Source: Nothopassalora personata
Lineage: Eukaryota > Ascomycota > Dothideomycetes > Mycosphaerellales > Mycosphaerellaceae
Assembly (NCBI GenBank): GCA_033816765.1
Contig: CM066287.1
Location: 4,216,001-4,280,000, forward strand
Length of the DNA: 64,000 bases
Direction of reading: 5' to 3'
Positions 42,113 through 53,069 of this stretch are shown piece by piece; position 1 is the stretch's first letter, and each line of letters opens with the position of its first letter. The position numbers were made by a program, and so were the translations under genes. The notes below the pieces were generated by a model, which worked only from the letters and a program-made list of their open reading frames with translations, did no database searches and was not told where the DNA came from.

Positions 42113-45059
42113 CTACCGCTGACTCTGATAGCCAGGATGCTGGAACATCGGGTTCCACTCTGAGCCGCCGAACAGGTCCTGGATGTTGATGTTGGACAGA
42201 TCATGCTGGAATGCCTGCTGTCCTGGCCAAGAACCGTTGGGCACTGGCATTGCTTGCGGGGCACTTGTCGTTTGCCCGTTCGCGTAAGGCACTTGTGGAA
42301 AGCTCATGCCTCCATGATGAGCCTGCTGCGGCTGCGGTGTTTGATGTTGCTGTGATCGCCCTTGTTCGATATATGGTGGAAGTGCGTACAATTGTGCCTC
42401 GATATTCTCATCACGGCCTCGAGCCTGTGCAGCAACAGGACTTGAGCTCTCGACGCTGCTGTATGGCTGTTGATTGAAATATGGATTGCTTTTGGCGTAT
42501 TGATTATTCTCGAATGTGGTCAGCGGTTGGTTGGGATACACGAATGGTTCGTCTGCCGCCGGAAACATCATGGTGGACAGATCGTTCAACTGCGGATTCG
42601 CGAAGTTTGGCGGTAGTGAGTACTGCGGCACACCACTCGTCATTGGATGCGACACACTCCGCTGGGCGAACGTCTGCCCGTTGGAATCAAATCCTGCGCT
42701 GCTCGTGGCCTGCGTTCCGTATGGCCCGCTCTGGGACCATGTGCTCTCGTAGGGTGAACCTGCCTGAGGTGTGCCAATCGTAGGCAACTTCGAATACGTA
42801 CTTGCCCGCTTAGTGCTGTCCGTGAGAGATTCCTGGCTGGTGCTCGCAACGTTTGGATGGCTACGTGAGCTCTGCATAGTCAATAAAAATTGCGACTGTG
42901 GCTCTTGTTCAAAAGCTCGCTTCTTGTTCATGCCAGGATTTTGCTGACCCTCGCGCATCCAGGCTGGGAGTCTCTGGAATACGATGTTCAAAGTGGCGGT
43001 GCAGCGGTCGGCTGCCATGCTCTTCGATGCAATGGACGCCAAAACTTCCTTGCCTTCAATGGCATCCTTCATCACAGCCTCTGTGGTCGGATTGTCGGGA
43101 TTTTCAGCCGCAAAATAGACCAAAGCCAAGATCGAGAAAAAGGTCGTGTACATGATGAACCAAAAAGCACCGTTGAGTAGCCCCTTCTGCTTCATCTGCG
43201 ATGCGATGTGTATGACGTTGCGCGAGACATTGACGAAACTTGCTGCACATGCATATGCTCTTTGATCCACCGGCTTCGAACGTTTGTCCATTGCTACAAA
43301 ATGTAGGAAAGGGCGGTAAAGTAGTACTTGCGCATGGGCATAGGTAAGCCGTAGGAGTTGCTGAATTCTTGCATATCTGTCAGGTGCCTCGCATGGACCG
43401 AAGGTAGGCGGTAGACTGTTCTTCCAGTTTTCCATCTCACCTTCAATCTCGCGAATGATCGAAAAGGGAATCGAGTATGATTTGTCTCCGGGACTCTCCG
43501 AGCTCTGCACCTTGATAGGATATATCTTGCGCACGATCTTCTGCAGCAACTGGACCAGCCGGGTGTGCGCGTTGAAGGCGGCCATGAGAGGCACCACGCC
43601 TTCGGGCTGAGGGAGGATGCCATCTTTGGTAATGTACTCGTCGTCAACTTCCGTGGGAAAATCCTGATCAACATCTTCGTCGCTCAAAGTCTGCGGCAGT
43701 CCAAGCATCGCACCGACATACACGTCCATTTTCCTAACGATCCAGAACACCCGTTTCCTGGTCTCAGCCTCAATTGGATCGAATTTTCCGGCGGCCGCAC
43801 GATGTAATCCCATACGCAAAGCAGATCGCAGAGCAACGCCAACATATGCGTAACACTGCGACATCTTGGCAGACGACTGCAAAAACAGTATCATGAACAC
43901 GACCGCTTGTATGGACGACAAATCTCGACAGTCCGCAATGTCCATCATTTGTCGAGCAGTCTTGAAGTAAGCGAATCCTTGCTGTATTGCACTCTCATAG
44001 CCCTCGCCGTGACCATCGTCTTTGCCGAAGAGGCATCCCAGAGCTATAGCACTGTAGAACAATGGGAGGAAAGTATTGTCTTCGTTTGTATAGTGGTCCG
44101 GCGTTGTGCTGTAAAGGCGTTCGAAGCTCGCCCAAAAGGTAGGCTGGTGGACCATTCGTAGCAGTGCTGCGGCATCATTGATAGCGTAGCTGCAGAAATG
44201 TCTCGCGGTGTTCATTGGCGGCAGATCCGTAGCTACGGGCGACAATTCGCCCATAGGAGATTCCCCGGACGACCTCGGCGAGTCAAGCACCTGTGACATT
44301 GGTCGTGTCTTCACAAATGGCGTCGATTGCGTATCTGGACCCATAAGATCACCAAGCTGCTCACGCATCCTCCTGACGAAACTGAGTCCAGAGGAGTGGC
44401 CATGATAGTCCCAATGCCCTGTCTCATCCATATCGAGTTGTGCAACTGCTCGAACCATTGACTCCAAGTTGGCATCGGACTTCTTGTCGACATGAGGCTC
44501 TGGCGGCGGCCTCGGTGGCTGCTGGTCCCGGGCTGCTGCAGGGTGGCCTTTACCTGGAGCTCCAGGGATCCATCCTTGAGCCACAGCTGCGTCAATACCA
44601 GGATCATTCAAGTCAAGATTCGGTATCAAGATGTGCAGCAGAGTCTCTGCCCTGTGCACCCGCATTTCGAGGTTTTCGACATAGGCCGGTGCTGGGTTTC
44701 TGCGTCGGTTCGAAGGTTGGTCGTAAGTACAGTCTGTGGTTGAAGCCTCAGCACAGTCCTGGACAAATGAAGCATTGGGACCTACCATAGCTGTAGACAG
44801 TACAGTGCGTACATGGCTGCTTGCCGTCGCACTTGATCTTCTTCCTACGACACTCGTCACACGCCCGAGTCACTCGCCGCCGCTTCTGAAGGTGCACGGC
44901 GGGCTTGACCGCAGGCGCATTCTGTCTGGTGGCACTCGAATCGGTCGGCGACGCCTCGGACTCGGCCTTGATCTCGTGGTGTTCGTCATTCACGGATTCT
45001 CCCTCGCTGAAGTGGTCCTCGTACTCCTCTGGAGATTCATGTTCCATGACCTGCGACAT
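42113..45059 (-). CDS. Zn(II)2Cys6 transcription factor with fungal-specific TF domain
   Basis: Fungal transcription regulator. Exons 44786-45059 and 42113-44733 (52-bp intron) give 964 residues. The N-terminal 60 residues are acidic. The binuclear zinc cluster at about 65-95 reads [20 protein letters not shown], then YSYDC, with spacing C-x2-C-x6-C-x5-C-x2-C-x6-C. The intron falls inside the cluster, just before the last Cys, so splicing is needed to complete it. A basic linker ([16 protein letters not shown]) and a coiled coil for dimerisation follow. The fungal_trans domain occupies about 225-600 ([20 protein letters not shown] onward), and the last 250 residues are Gln/Ser/Pro-rich, as in activation regions. 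The zinc cluster is of a widely conserved filamentous-fungal type; target genes cannot be named from sequence. Confidence 0.88.
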
Positions 45060-47596
45060 GTGCGAATCTGCAACGCGTGCGGGGCAAAGCAGTCGCCGAG
45101 TGGACTACCGAGAGGCGCATAGAGCTGGAGGCATTGAAAAGCAAGGTCTCTGGGGGGGGGTGCTTCAGAAAATATCTGCAACACCACGGTTAGCGCTTCG
45201 TGACGTTTCTCTTGGGCACTGCCGAATGCTGAAGTCAAAGGGCCCGAATGCTACCTCAGGTTGCAGGACCTAAGAAAACAGCCTTGTGGATCTCCGTGGC
45301 GACGGCTATGCAAGGCGCGGTCGGGATTACCTTCGCCCGAACAGCGTTATTGTGGATGTTTCAATCGCAAAGTGGAGGAGCTGATGTGAGGTGTGAAAGG
45401 ATAGGTAGGATGCAGAGAACTAAGGTCAGTGCTGTTGACCCCACGTCAGCAGTAGTCTGAGGACTACTGTACTCGCGCCTCGTATATACAAAGGCGTGCA
45501 CATCCACCATGCCACGATGCGGTGATGCCGCATCCAATTCGACGCATCGTCGGGCGCAGGATTCGCGTGGGTTCCGCTTCCACCAGCCAGTTGTCGTAAT
45601 CATCAACATCTCCCCTCCTGGCATTAGCCTGCACCAGGCGAACGCAGACGTCTCGACCCCACCGATCTAGGAGAAGGAGTTTAGCAAACGCCGAGCGTCG
45701 ACGTCCACGGTAACGATGCGAGATCAGCCAAGCACTACCCCGTGCTCCCTCGGAATGCCAAGTCCATGGCCATGCACGAACAGGGAAAGCCGCGCAAGCA
45801 TCCTGGTGCATCCTTGGGCATAAAGCCTGGCAGATACATATCATTCACAATCGGCAGCTCGAGACGTGCTCGCATCGTCACTCGCACCTTCGTGACCAAC
45901 GTACGCCACAAACCTTAAGCACACGTGAGAGGAGGAACTGCAAACGCTTGGCTCCATCTGCAAAGGCTTGGATCTTTGGCCACGCAGCCTCTCGATGGGA
46001 CAATGGATAAACGTATACCAGGGGGCGATCTGGAATGACGCCGCCAACGCCGAGCTTCTCTGCAATGCTGCGACAGCACAGTTCCAGTACTGGTACCATA
46101 ATGGCAGGGAATGTGACTAGACTGGGCGCGTCACCAGCACGGAGGCACGGCGATCATGATTGTGGACACTACGCAGTCTTTATACGTGCGAAAGCGTCAT
46201 ATCATGGTCGATTACGCACATTCTGTTCAGTGAACCTGCCGGTTAATGGTCCAAGGATTCCGGCCGAAAGTTCGGCTGTGCCGCCGACTCTTTCGCCCCA
46301 TCAAAGTTGTGCTTCTCTCCGTCAAATTGATGATAAATTCACAGCATTCATGGGCTGAACGCCGCCGACGCCTCTCCGCTCGCCAATACAGGCACTGTTG
46401 TGGTATGTAACAGTCGCGACTCAGTCTCAACATAGCTCACGGCAGTCCTCGCATCCCTCGGATAGAGTACATCAGTGGCTTGCATCGCTGGGGGTCAAGC
46501 GTCCATGTTACTGCAGCACTGGTCTCTATCCGTGCTCAGTGTGAGCCTCTATGCAGGGACGAACAGCTGGAGGTTACAACTCAATCATTGTATATGGTGC
46601 TTGAGATTACTCGAGATGTCCAGGCAGAATGCGGAGACGCACACTGGCTAAGAGTAGATTTTCTTTCATCAAGTATGGTTGGCGAGGCAGGCGCCAGGAA
46701 CGGCACCTCATTCATCATTCCAAATCGATGCGAATGCGGTTTGGGATCGTGGACCTGGAGCAAGACCCACGTAACGAATGGCGCACCGGTGTCGTCTCAA
46801 ACAACGCTTTCGGCACCTGTTCAGCGTCGGCTGTCAACTTTTACAGGTCCTTCAAAGCCGCAAGATTCTCTTGCTCGCGATTGAAGCCACGCGAAGAGGC
46901 TTCATATCCGGTAGTTTGAAAGCAGAACTGCACTCATGGGAGTACGAGGGCAAGGAACACGAAAATCACCATCGCACTGCAGCAACAGCGCAGTGTGTGA
47001 AGTGCCGTTGGAACCTTCGATGCTGTACAAGTATAGTCAAAGGGAATTGCATGTCTGGCTCCTCTCTAACACCATAAGCCTAGGCATGACGGTATGCACC
47101 CAGCTTCCGCAAACAGCATGTCTTCCATTCGCATGCTGCGGGGCTCATTTCTTGCCATCTTCCATGAATTGCCGAGGCCACACGAATGCTCCCGTACATA
47201 TTCCTCTCACCTCCGTTCGATAGCGGCTCTTATCTTTGAATACTTCTATAGACGGCCAAGTGCGTTCTAGAAACGCTAAAGCGATGCTATAGGGGCCTCG
47301 GATGCCTGTTAAGCTCGAGTTTCGACCTTGCCATGGCCAGTGAAATTCGCGCTATCGGACTGGTTTAACAGGGATCTGCAACTGCAGTTTAGCACAGAAG
47401 CGAGCAAATGGCACGTCCCTGCCCGCCACGTAGATGACCACGGGCAGTGCAAGATCTACGCACCTGGTCTGGGAGGAGTGATTGAGACTCATGGCGCCGC
47501 CACTCGCCTCTAATCTCAGTGACTAGTCGCAAGTCGAGAGCTATCGCTCTATCGTGACTTTTGCACTGTCCCAAATAGTTCTACGGAGGACAGAGT
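45060..47596. other. 2.5-kb region without a supportable gene
   Basis: This is the longest gap in the window, lying upstream of both the Zn-cluster factor (-) and the carboxypeptidase (+). A poly-G run of nine occurs at 45152-45160. Several 70-135 codon frames overlap on both strands; one on the minus strand (45878-46099, residues SIAEKLGVGGVIPDRPLVYV) looks less random than the rest but has no splice-consistent extension or known domain. Long promoters are usual for regulators, so part may be regulatory. Base composition is normal, unlike the RIP-like tract at 16.4 kb. Confidence 0.45.
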
Positions 47597-49338
47597 ATGA
47601 AGTTTGAAGTAATATCCGTGTGTGCCATTGTAGCTTCGCTGCAGGCCACGACCGCACAATTCGTCTCGGCACCAACTGACCTACTCAGTACCACTGGCAA
47701 CGGATATACAGTACGATACAAGGAAGTTCCAAGCGGCATTTGCGAGACGGTTGATGGAGTGAATAGTTACACCGGCTACATCGATGTCACAGAGGATGAG
47801 CATCTCTTCTTCTGGTTCTTCGAGTCTCGAACTGAGAGTCCAAAGACTGCACCTCTGACATTGTGGCTCAATGGCGGCCCTGGCGATCCTTCGATGGTCG
47901 GACTGTTCTCGAGCAATGGACCTTGCTCGATTGACTATGACGGCAATGTACAATTCAACGAATATTCTTGGAGCAATGCAAGCAATATGCTATATTTGGA
48001 CCAGCCTACAAGCACAGGCCTGAGTTATTCAAAACCCGTGAACGCATACACGTCCTCGGCCGGACATGTCATCACACTTCCCGATGCTGTATGTCCAGAA
48101 CATGCGCCGGCAGACTCCTGTGGCACTCTTTCGTCTAGCAATGCCAGCCTCACGGCCAACTCCACGCCTAATGCCGCACCAAACGTTTACAAGGCCCTGC
48201 AAGGGTTCATCGGAGCATTCCCAGATTACGCCAACCACGGCATCCATATTTCCACGGAATCCTATGGCGGACATTATGGCCCAGTCTTTGCTGACTACAT
48301 CCTGGAACAAAATGCACAAAACCATTCAGGCAATGCAAACATCGATCTTCGCGGCCTATCGGTTGGCAATGGATGGTTCGATCCAGTGGTACAGTTCCAG
48401 GCATTCTACAACTTCACCGTCTCTCCTGGTAATACATTCGGCTTCAAGCCTTTCAACGAATCAACGGAGAAGCAAATGTACAATGCTCTTTATGGCGAGG
48501 GAAATTGCCTGCATCAGCTCTTGGACTGCAATGCTCGCGGCATTGACAGTATTTGCTCTGCTGCAGACAATCTTTGCTACGATAATGTGGAGTATCTCTA
48601 CGATACTGTCACTGGCCGCGATGAGTACGACCTGAGAGAGCTCACGCCTGATCCATTCCCGCCGACGAATTTCGTGGCGTATCTCAACAAGCCTGAGGTT
48701 CAGGAAGCAATCGGAGCTTACACCAACTTCTCTTACTCAACGACAAATCTGGGCAGCGGCACTGTTGCTACTGCGTTCGGCACAACAGGTGATGACGCCA
48801 GGAATTTCGACATTGTTGAGAGGAACAAGAAATTGGTTGAGCAGGGCATCTACGTCGTGCACTACGCTGGCGATGCTGACTACAATTGCAACTGGGTACG
48901 ATTCTCCTCTCTTCATCGTGACTACGTTTCGCTGACCACTTCTAGCTCGGCGGCGAAGCCATCGCAACCAACATAGACGCCGAAGGCTTCACCAAAGCCG
49001 GCTACGCGAACGTCACAACCGTCAATGGCACAGTCCACGGCGTCGCCAAGCAGGCTGGGAAATACAGCTTCGTTCGCATCTACGACTCAGGCCACCAAGT
49101 ACCGTTCTACAAGCCCAAAGCTGCGCTTGCTGTGTTTGAGCGGATGCTGAAGCAAGTTGATATCGCTACGGGCGAGCAGAGTGTCATAGGGTACACCAGC
49201 GTTGGACCTGCGAAGAGTACCTACCAGAATGACCACTCTACGATTCAGGAGCATGTACTGGATGCAAGTTGTACGTTCAATTCGGTGACGAATTTGCCGA
49301 AGTGTCCTTCGAATGGGACTATGGGGAGGAGGAAGTAG
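47597..49338 (+). CDS. secreted serine carboxypeptidase (peptidase family S10)
   Basis: Exopeptidase removing C-terminal residues, exported or vacuolar. Exons 47597-48895 and 48946-49338 (50-bp intron) give 563 residues. The first 20 form a signal peptide (MKFEVISVCAIVASLQATTA). The alpha/beta-hydrolase triad is complete: Ser222 in STESYGGHYGP, Asp in AGDADYNCNW (about 426-428) and His483 in YDSGHQVPFYKP. The oxyanion/substrate segment reads WLNGGPGDPSM, where most S10 enzymes have NGGPGCSS, and the nucleophile elbow has Thr-Glu-Ser instead of Gly-Glu-Ser. Such variants occur in a secreted fungal subgroup. Many NxS/T sites suggest heavy glycosylation. The ATG at 47597 is the only one giving the signal peptide. 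Confidence 0.92.
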
Positions 49339-49805
49339 AGATTGTGTGGAAAGTCGGATTGGGGATGTAGTTCGTGGTAAATCTTTCTGTGGGATTACTG
49401 CGTGGTGAGTGTGGATACCACCAAGTTTGCATGTGCTCCAGCTGGAAGGTGAGTGCAGCTACAACTAAAATGTATAATGTGTACCAGTGCCTTCAGCTGC
49501 CCGGTTGTTTCGTGGCGCTGCCACTTGCTGTCATGAGTGTGGGCACTATTGTGTAAGTCGGAGCATGATCAATTTTATATCACACCAGTTACGGGACTAT
49601 GCTGCAGGACACAACTCTGAGCAGGCTTGCAAGAATTTTGGTAGTCATCATACGTTTTCAACCTTTTGCGACGTATGGACGCTGTTTGAACGCCGGTAAC
49701 TGCTGAGACCATACCAGAAGCCGCTAACCGAGTGCGACCTAGCCCAAACATCATGCAGAGCCACGTACTGCGGCTTCAAGGAGGGAACGCCCCATGTAGT
49801 GCCAT
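49339..49805. other. convergent 3' intergenic region
   Basis: 467 bp between the 3' ends of the carboxypeptidase gene (+) and the uL13 gene (-). No gene called. Confidence 0.45.
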
Positions 49806-50623
49806 CTAGTAACCGAACTGCTCGAGCTGCTGCTTGACGTTGTCTGGGATAGCAGCCTTCTCCTTTGCCTCGGCCAGGCTCTTGCGTGCCGCCCGCTTCT
49901 TCTCGTAGTATGCCTGGCCCTTGACCTTTCTCCTCTCCTCGAGACGTGCAACGACGTCCTGGTACTTCCACCCGAACTCGTGACCCAGACGACCGACGGT
50001 GCAGTACTTGCGGCCTGGCTTGAGACGCAGGACACGGAGAGCCTGTGGGACGACCATGCGCTTCTTGTGGTCGTATGGTGGTGGGACGCCCTCGAATGTC
50101 TTCAGGCGCTCGAGAGCCTTTGCACCGCGCTCAGTCTTGTGTGGGATCATGCCGCGGACGGTGCGCCAGAATATCTTGGCGGGTGCGCGGTAGTGCCATG
50201 GACCACCACGGGTTGCGTTGTAACGGGTCTGCTTGCGGAGGAAGGCCTGGTACTTCACTGCGGGGAATGTGTTAGTATTTGTGATCCGTGGTATATCGAG
50301 GTGATGGTTGTGATGGTGGTGCTCGTTCCGCGAGACGTACGTTTAGCGCGAAAGAACTCGCCGGAGATGTTGAGTGCCTCGCAGCGGACGACGACAATCT
50401 TCTGGCCGTTGAGGAGCTGCTTGGCGACAGTCGATGCCAGACGACCGAGAAGGTGGCCCTTGCCGTCGATGACAATCTGTGAGAAGAGTCTCAGTATGAA
50501 TTTGTGTGTGTTATGCCGCCATCTCCAATGCGCAGATCCACCATATCACCAACATCCTCACTCCTGCTCTTCCAGGTTGTGTGTGCGATGGGTCAAACGT
50601 ACCACGGGCTCGAAGGTCGACAT
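49806..50623 (-). CDS. RPL16: 60S ribosomal protein uL13 (L16/L13a)
   Basis: Structural protein of the large cytosolic ribosomal subunit. Exons on the minus strand are 50603-50623, 50341-50476 and 49806-50257, giving 202 residues, the usual length in fungi. The first coding exon gives MSTFEPV; exon 2 begins [20 protein letters not shown] and includes the family signature [15 protein letters not shown]; exon 3 begins [13 protein letters not shown] and includes [20 protein letters not shown] and [14 protein letters not shown]. Short 5' coding exons and a relatively long first intron (126 bp) are typical of fungal ribosomal protein genes. Codon use is strongly C-ending, as expected for high expression. 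Confidence 0.95.
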
Positions 50624-51193
50624 TTTGCCTGTGTTGTTGGGGGTGTTAGCTGTTGACAAACGTCGTCGTGCAGCAGTGAAGCCAGTCGTCCTTGGATTTG
50701 CTGGTGGAATTCCGAAGTGCTGGCCTTGGCAGGATCGATCGGTTCATTCCTTCCCAAACCCCGACTTTTCTAGTTGCCTGAGGCAGGAACGACTTCACAC
50801 TGTCACGGCAAGAACGATGACCAGTCCTTCATACTCATGCTGGACTCGGTGAACTCTCATTTGCATACATCTATGTTGATATCAGTGCACATGTACTCTC
50901 ATTCCCAAAGAGCGAGGGCGCAAGCAAGAACACAGCAGCGAAGGGCAGTCCCATCAGCCAGCCGTTGGACTACAGCCCCGTACGCCCGCTGGCGTCATCG
51001 CCAGGGCCCAGCCAACTTGGTGCAAAGTTCTGTGACAGCGACGAGATTGTGCGTGAGAGCAAAGGCTTCTGCTACGTAACGCGCATCGCTCTCACGTGTA
51101 CCCACCACGACTGTGCTACCAGCCATACTGTAGTCTTGTTCCTATATTTCTGTCCGCTGTGAAAGCGCTCGCAACCGTGGCGTCCTCTCGCAG
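50624..51193. promoter_or_regulatory. divergent region, uL13 (-) and BAG-domain gene (+)
   Basis: 570 bp that must contain the uL13 promoter and the unresolved 5' end of the BAG-domain gene. Plus-strand ATGs at 50829, 50874 and 50892 and donors such as gtgaga (51054) or gtaacg (51076) are candidates for an upstream exon. Confidence 0.4.
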
Positions 51194-52406
51194 TCTCGAG
51201 GAAGCCTACAACGCGCTGCTGAAGCGCAATTTATCATCCATCCTGCCGCGGGGCGTCAATAACCTGACAGACACTCTCGCATATTTGGCCCGCCAGCTTT
51301 TCAACACCACAGGCGCGCAGTTCGACAGCAGCGCCCGCTTGGATACTGGCCAAGCGACAACCGCGCTAGAGCACTTCCTCGAATTCCTCTACAGCCGCAC
51401 CGCACTCGAGAACACGTCCCTCTTTCTCGCACTCACCACCTTCCTCGTCCTCGCCATGTCGTGGACTTCGCGCCTCGGCAATTTGGGCCGCTTCTCGCCC
51501 TTCACACGCTCTCCGCCTCAAGGCTCAACAAAAGTCAGTGACGCCGACTTCAGCTACATCACAGCAGACGACTTGCGTAAACATCAGGCTGAGACTATGA
51601 ACCAGCAGCAATCCGGCGACTCAGCCGCCGACCTGGGCCCGCCACGAGACACCGACATCATTCGACTGCGCAACAAGAGACAGGAATATGCTGTGCACTT
51701 CCCCGCCTATAGCATCGCAAAGGGCGAGCTGACTATCGGACAAGTTCGAGATCAGGCTGCGAAGAAGACGGGCACCGCCGACGCACGACGCATCAAGCTT
51801 CTGTACAAGGGGAAGAACCTGAAGGACGACTCGAGAACGGGCAAGCAAGAGGGCCTGCGCGAAGGCGCCGAGCTGATGTGCACCATTGCCGCGAAGCTCG
51901 ATTCGCCCAGCTCTAGCGACGACGAGGATGATGGGTTTAGGTATGAGGCGGCGACAGCAGATGGCGAGTCGAAGCGACGCCGCAATCGAGGCAAGAAAAC
52001 CAAGCGTCGCAACAAGCGAGAAGAGCGCGAAGGTCTATCTGGAACATCCACACCGCAGCCAAGTGAGCCTAACCTTGGCGTACCGAACAGCCGGCAGCAG
52101 TCGCGCACTCAGTCACCTAAGCCGTCAACCTCCCCTGCTACACCTCTCGACAAGCTCAATGAGCTGCATCAGAAGCTACAGACCTTCATACCGGATGTTC
52201 GCACATTTCAGACTGCTCCCCCCTCAGATCCAGCTAAAAAGGTCTTCGAGCACAAACGCCTATCGGAGACCATCTTGACACAGGTCCTACTCAAGCTGGA
52301 TGCCGTTGAGACAGAAGGCGACGCCGATGCCAGGACTCGCCGGAAAGCACTGGTGCAAGAGACACAGAAGGTGTTGGCGGATTTGGATGTTGCAATGCAG
52401 CCGTGA
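51194..52406 (+). CDS. BAG-domain Hsp70 co-chaperone with ubiquitin-like domain (5' end unresolved)
   Basis: BAG proteins act as nucleotide-exchange factors of Hsp70; fungal Snl1/Bag101-type members are tied to membranes or the proteasome. The protein-like frame is open from before 51194 to 52406 but has no ATG until 51456 (MSWTSRLG). Before that Met the frame encodes a hydrophobic helix (LFLALTTFLVLAM) like the Snl1 anchor, so an upstream exon with the start codon is likely; an acceptor at 51191-51193 fits. Starting at 51456 would give 316 residues. Features after it: a ubiquitin-like domain (HFPAYSIAKGELTIG to LREGAELMC), a Lys/Arg-rich linker, and a C-terminal BAG domain of three helices ending LDVAMQP. 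Confidence 0.78.
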
Positions 52407-53069
52407 GACGCTGGAATCACTGCCGAAATGCTTCAATATCCCTTCAGAAGCTGAGCGACTCATGTCCGGAGCTTATCTCGTTACGTCTACCTGCATCTGC
52501 ATGGCGCGGAGGTTGGCAGCGATTCGGATCACAATTTCATGCCTTCGGCCCACATTGTGCAGTGCATCACATCTCAGCGTGAGGACAACGTGGAAAAGTC
52601 TCAGCGATCGCAGCATGGACATTACGTTCGACTCGTCTCCATATCGAGCAAGAGCACACACCCAGCCCTGCCGGGGATCTTTCGTGCTGATCGCCGTCTA
52701 TCTCGGTAGCGGCGCCTATTCGCCGAATCCTGCCGTAAGACCGAGAGCCTCCACACAGCACCCACCCACCGACCTCGATCCAGGGAACCGCCAACCTTGC
52801 GCTTTGGCAGCTCTCCGCAAACCTTCTTTCTACGTAGCTTCGCGCGTGGAGTGACCTGATCTCCATCGTCGTATGCGCTCGAACCTGTCTCACTCGTGCC
52901 ACCTTTCCACTTTGTTCCACAGACGCCGCGAACGACACTGTCTCGCAGTAGACTCTCATCAGTCAAGACATTATCGCTACTTTCGACTGTCTCAGTCGTG
53001 CCACAGATCTTTCAATCGATCTAGAAACGCTGCGGGCATTGCACATATAGCTGCACCCATTTGCCCGTC
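52407..53069. other. intergenic region upstream of the acyl-CoA synthetase gene
   Basis: 663 bp between tandem plus-strand genes; overlapping short frames without domains. No gene called. Confidence 0.4.

Noticed and set aside
46480..46884. 135-codon plus-strand frame in the 2.5-kb gap
   Set aside because: No domain, no supporting start context or exon partners; kept only as part of the gap description.
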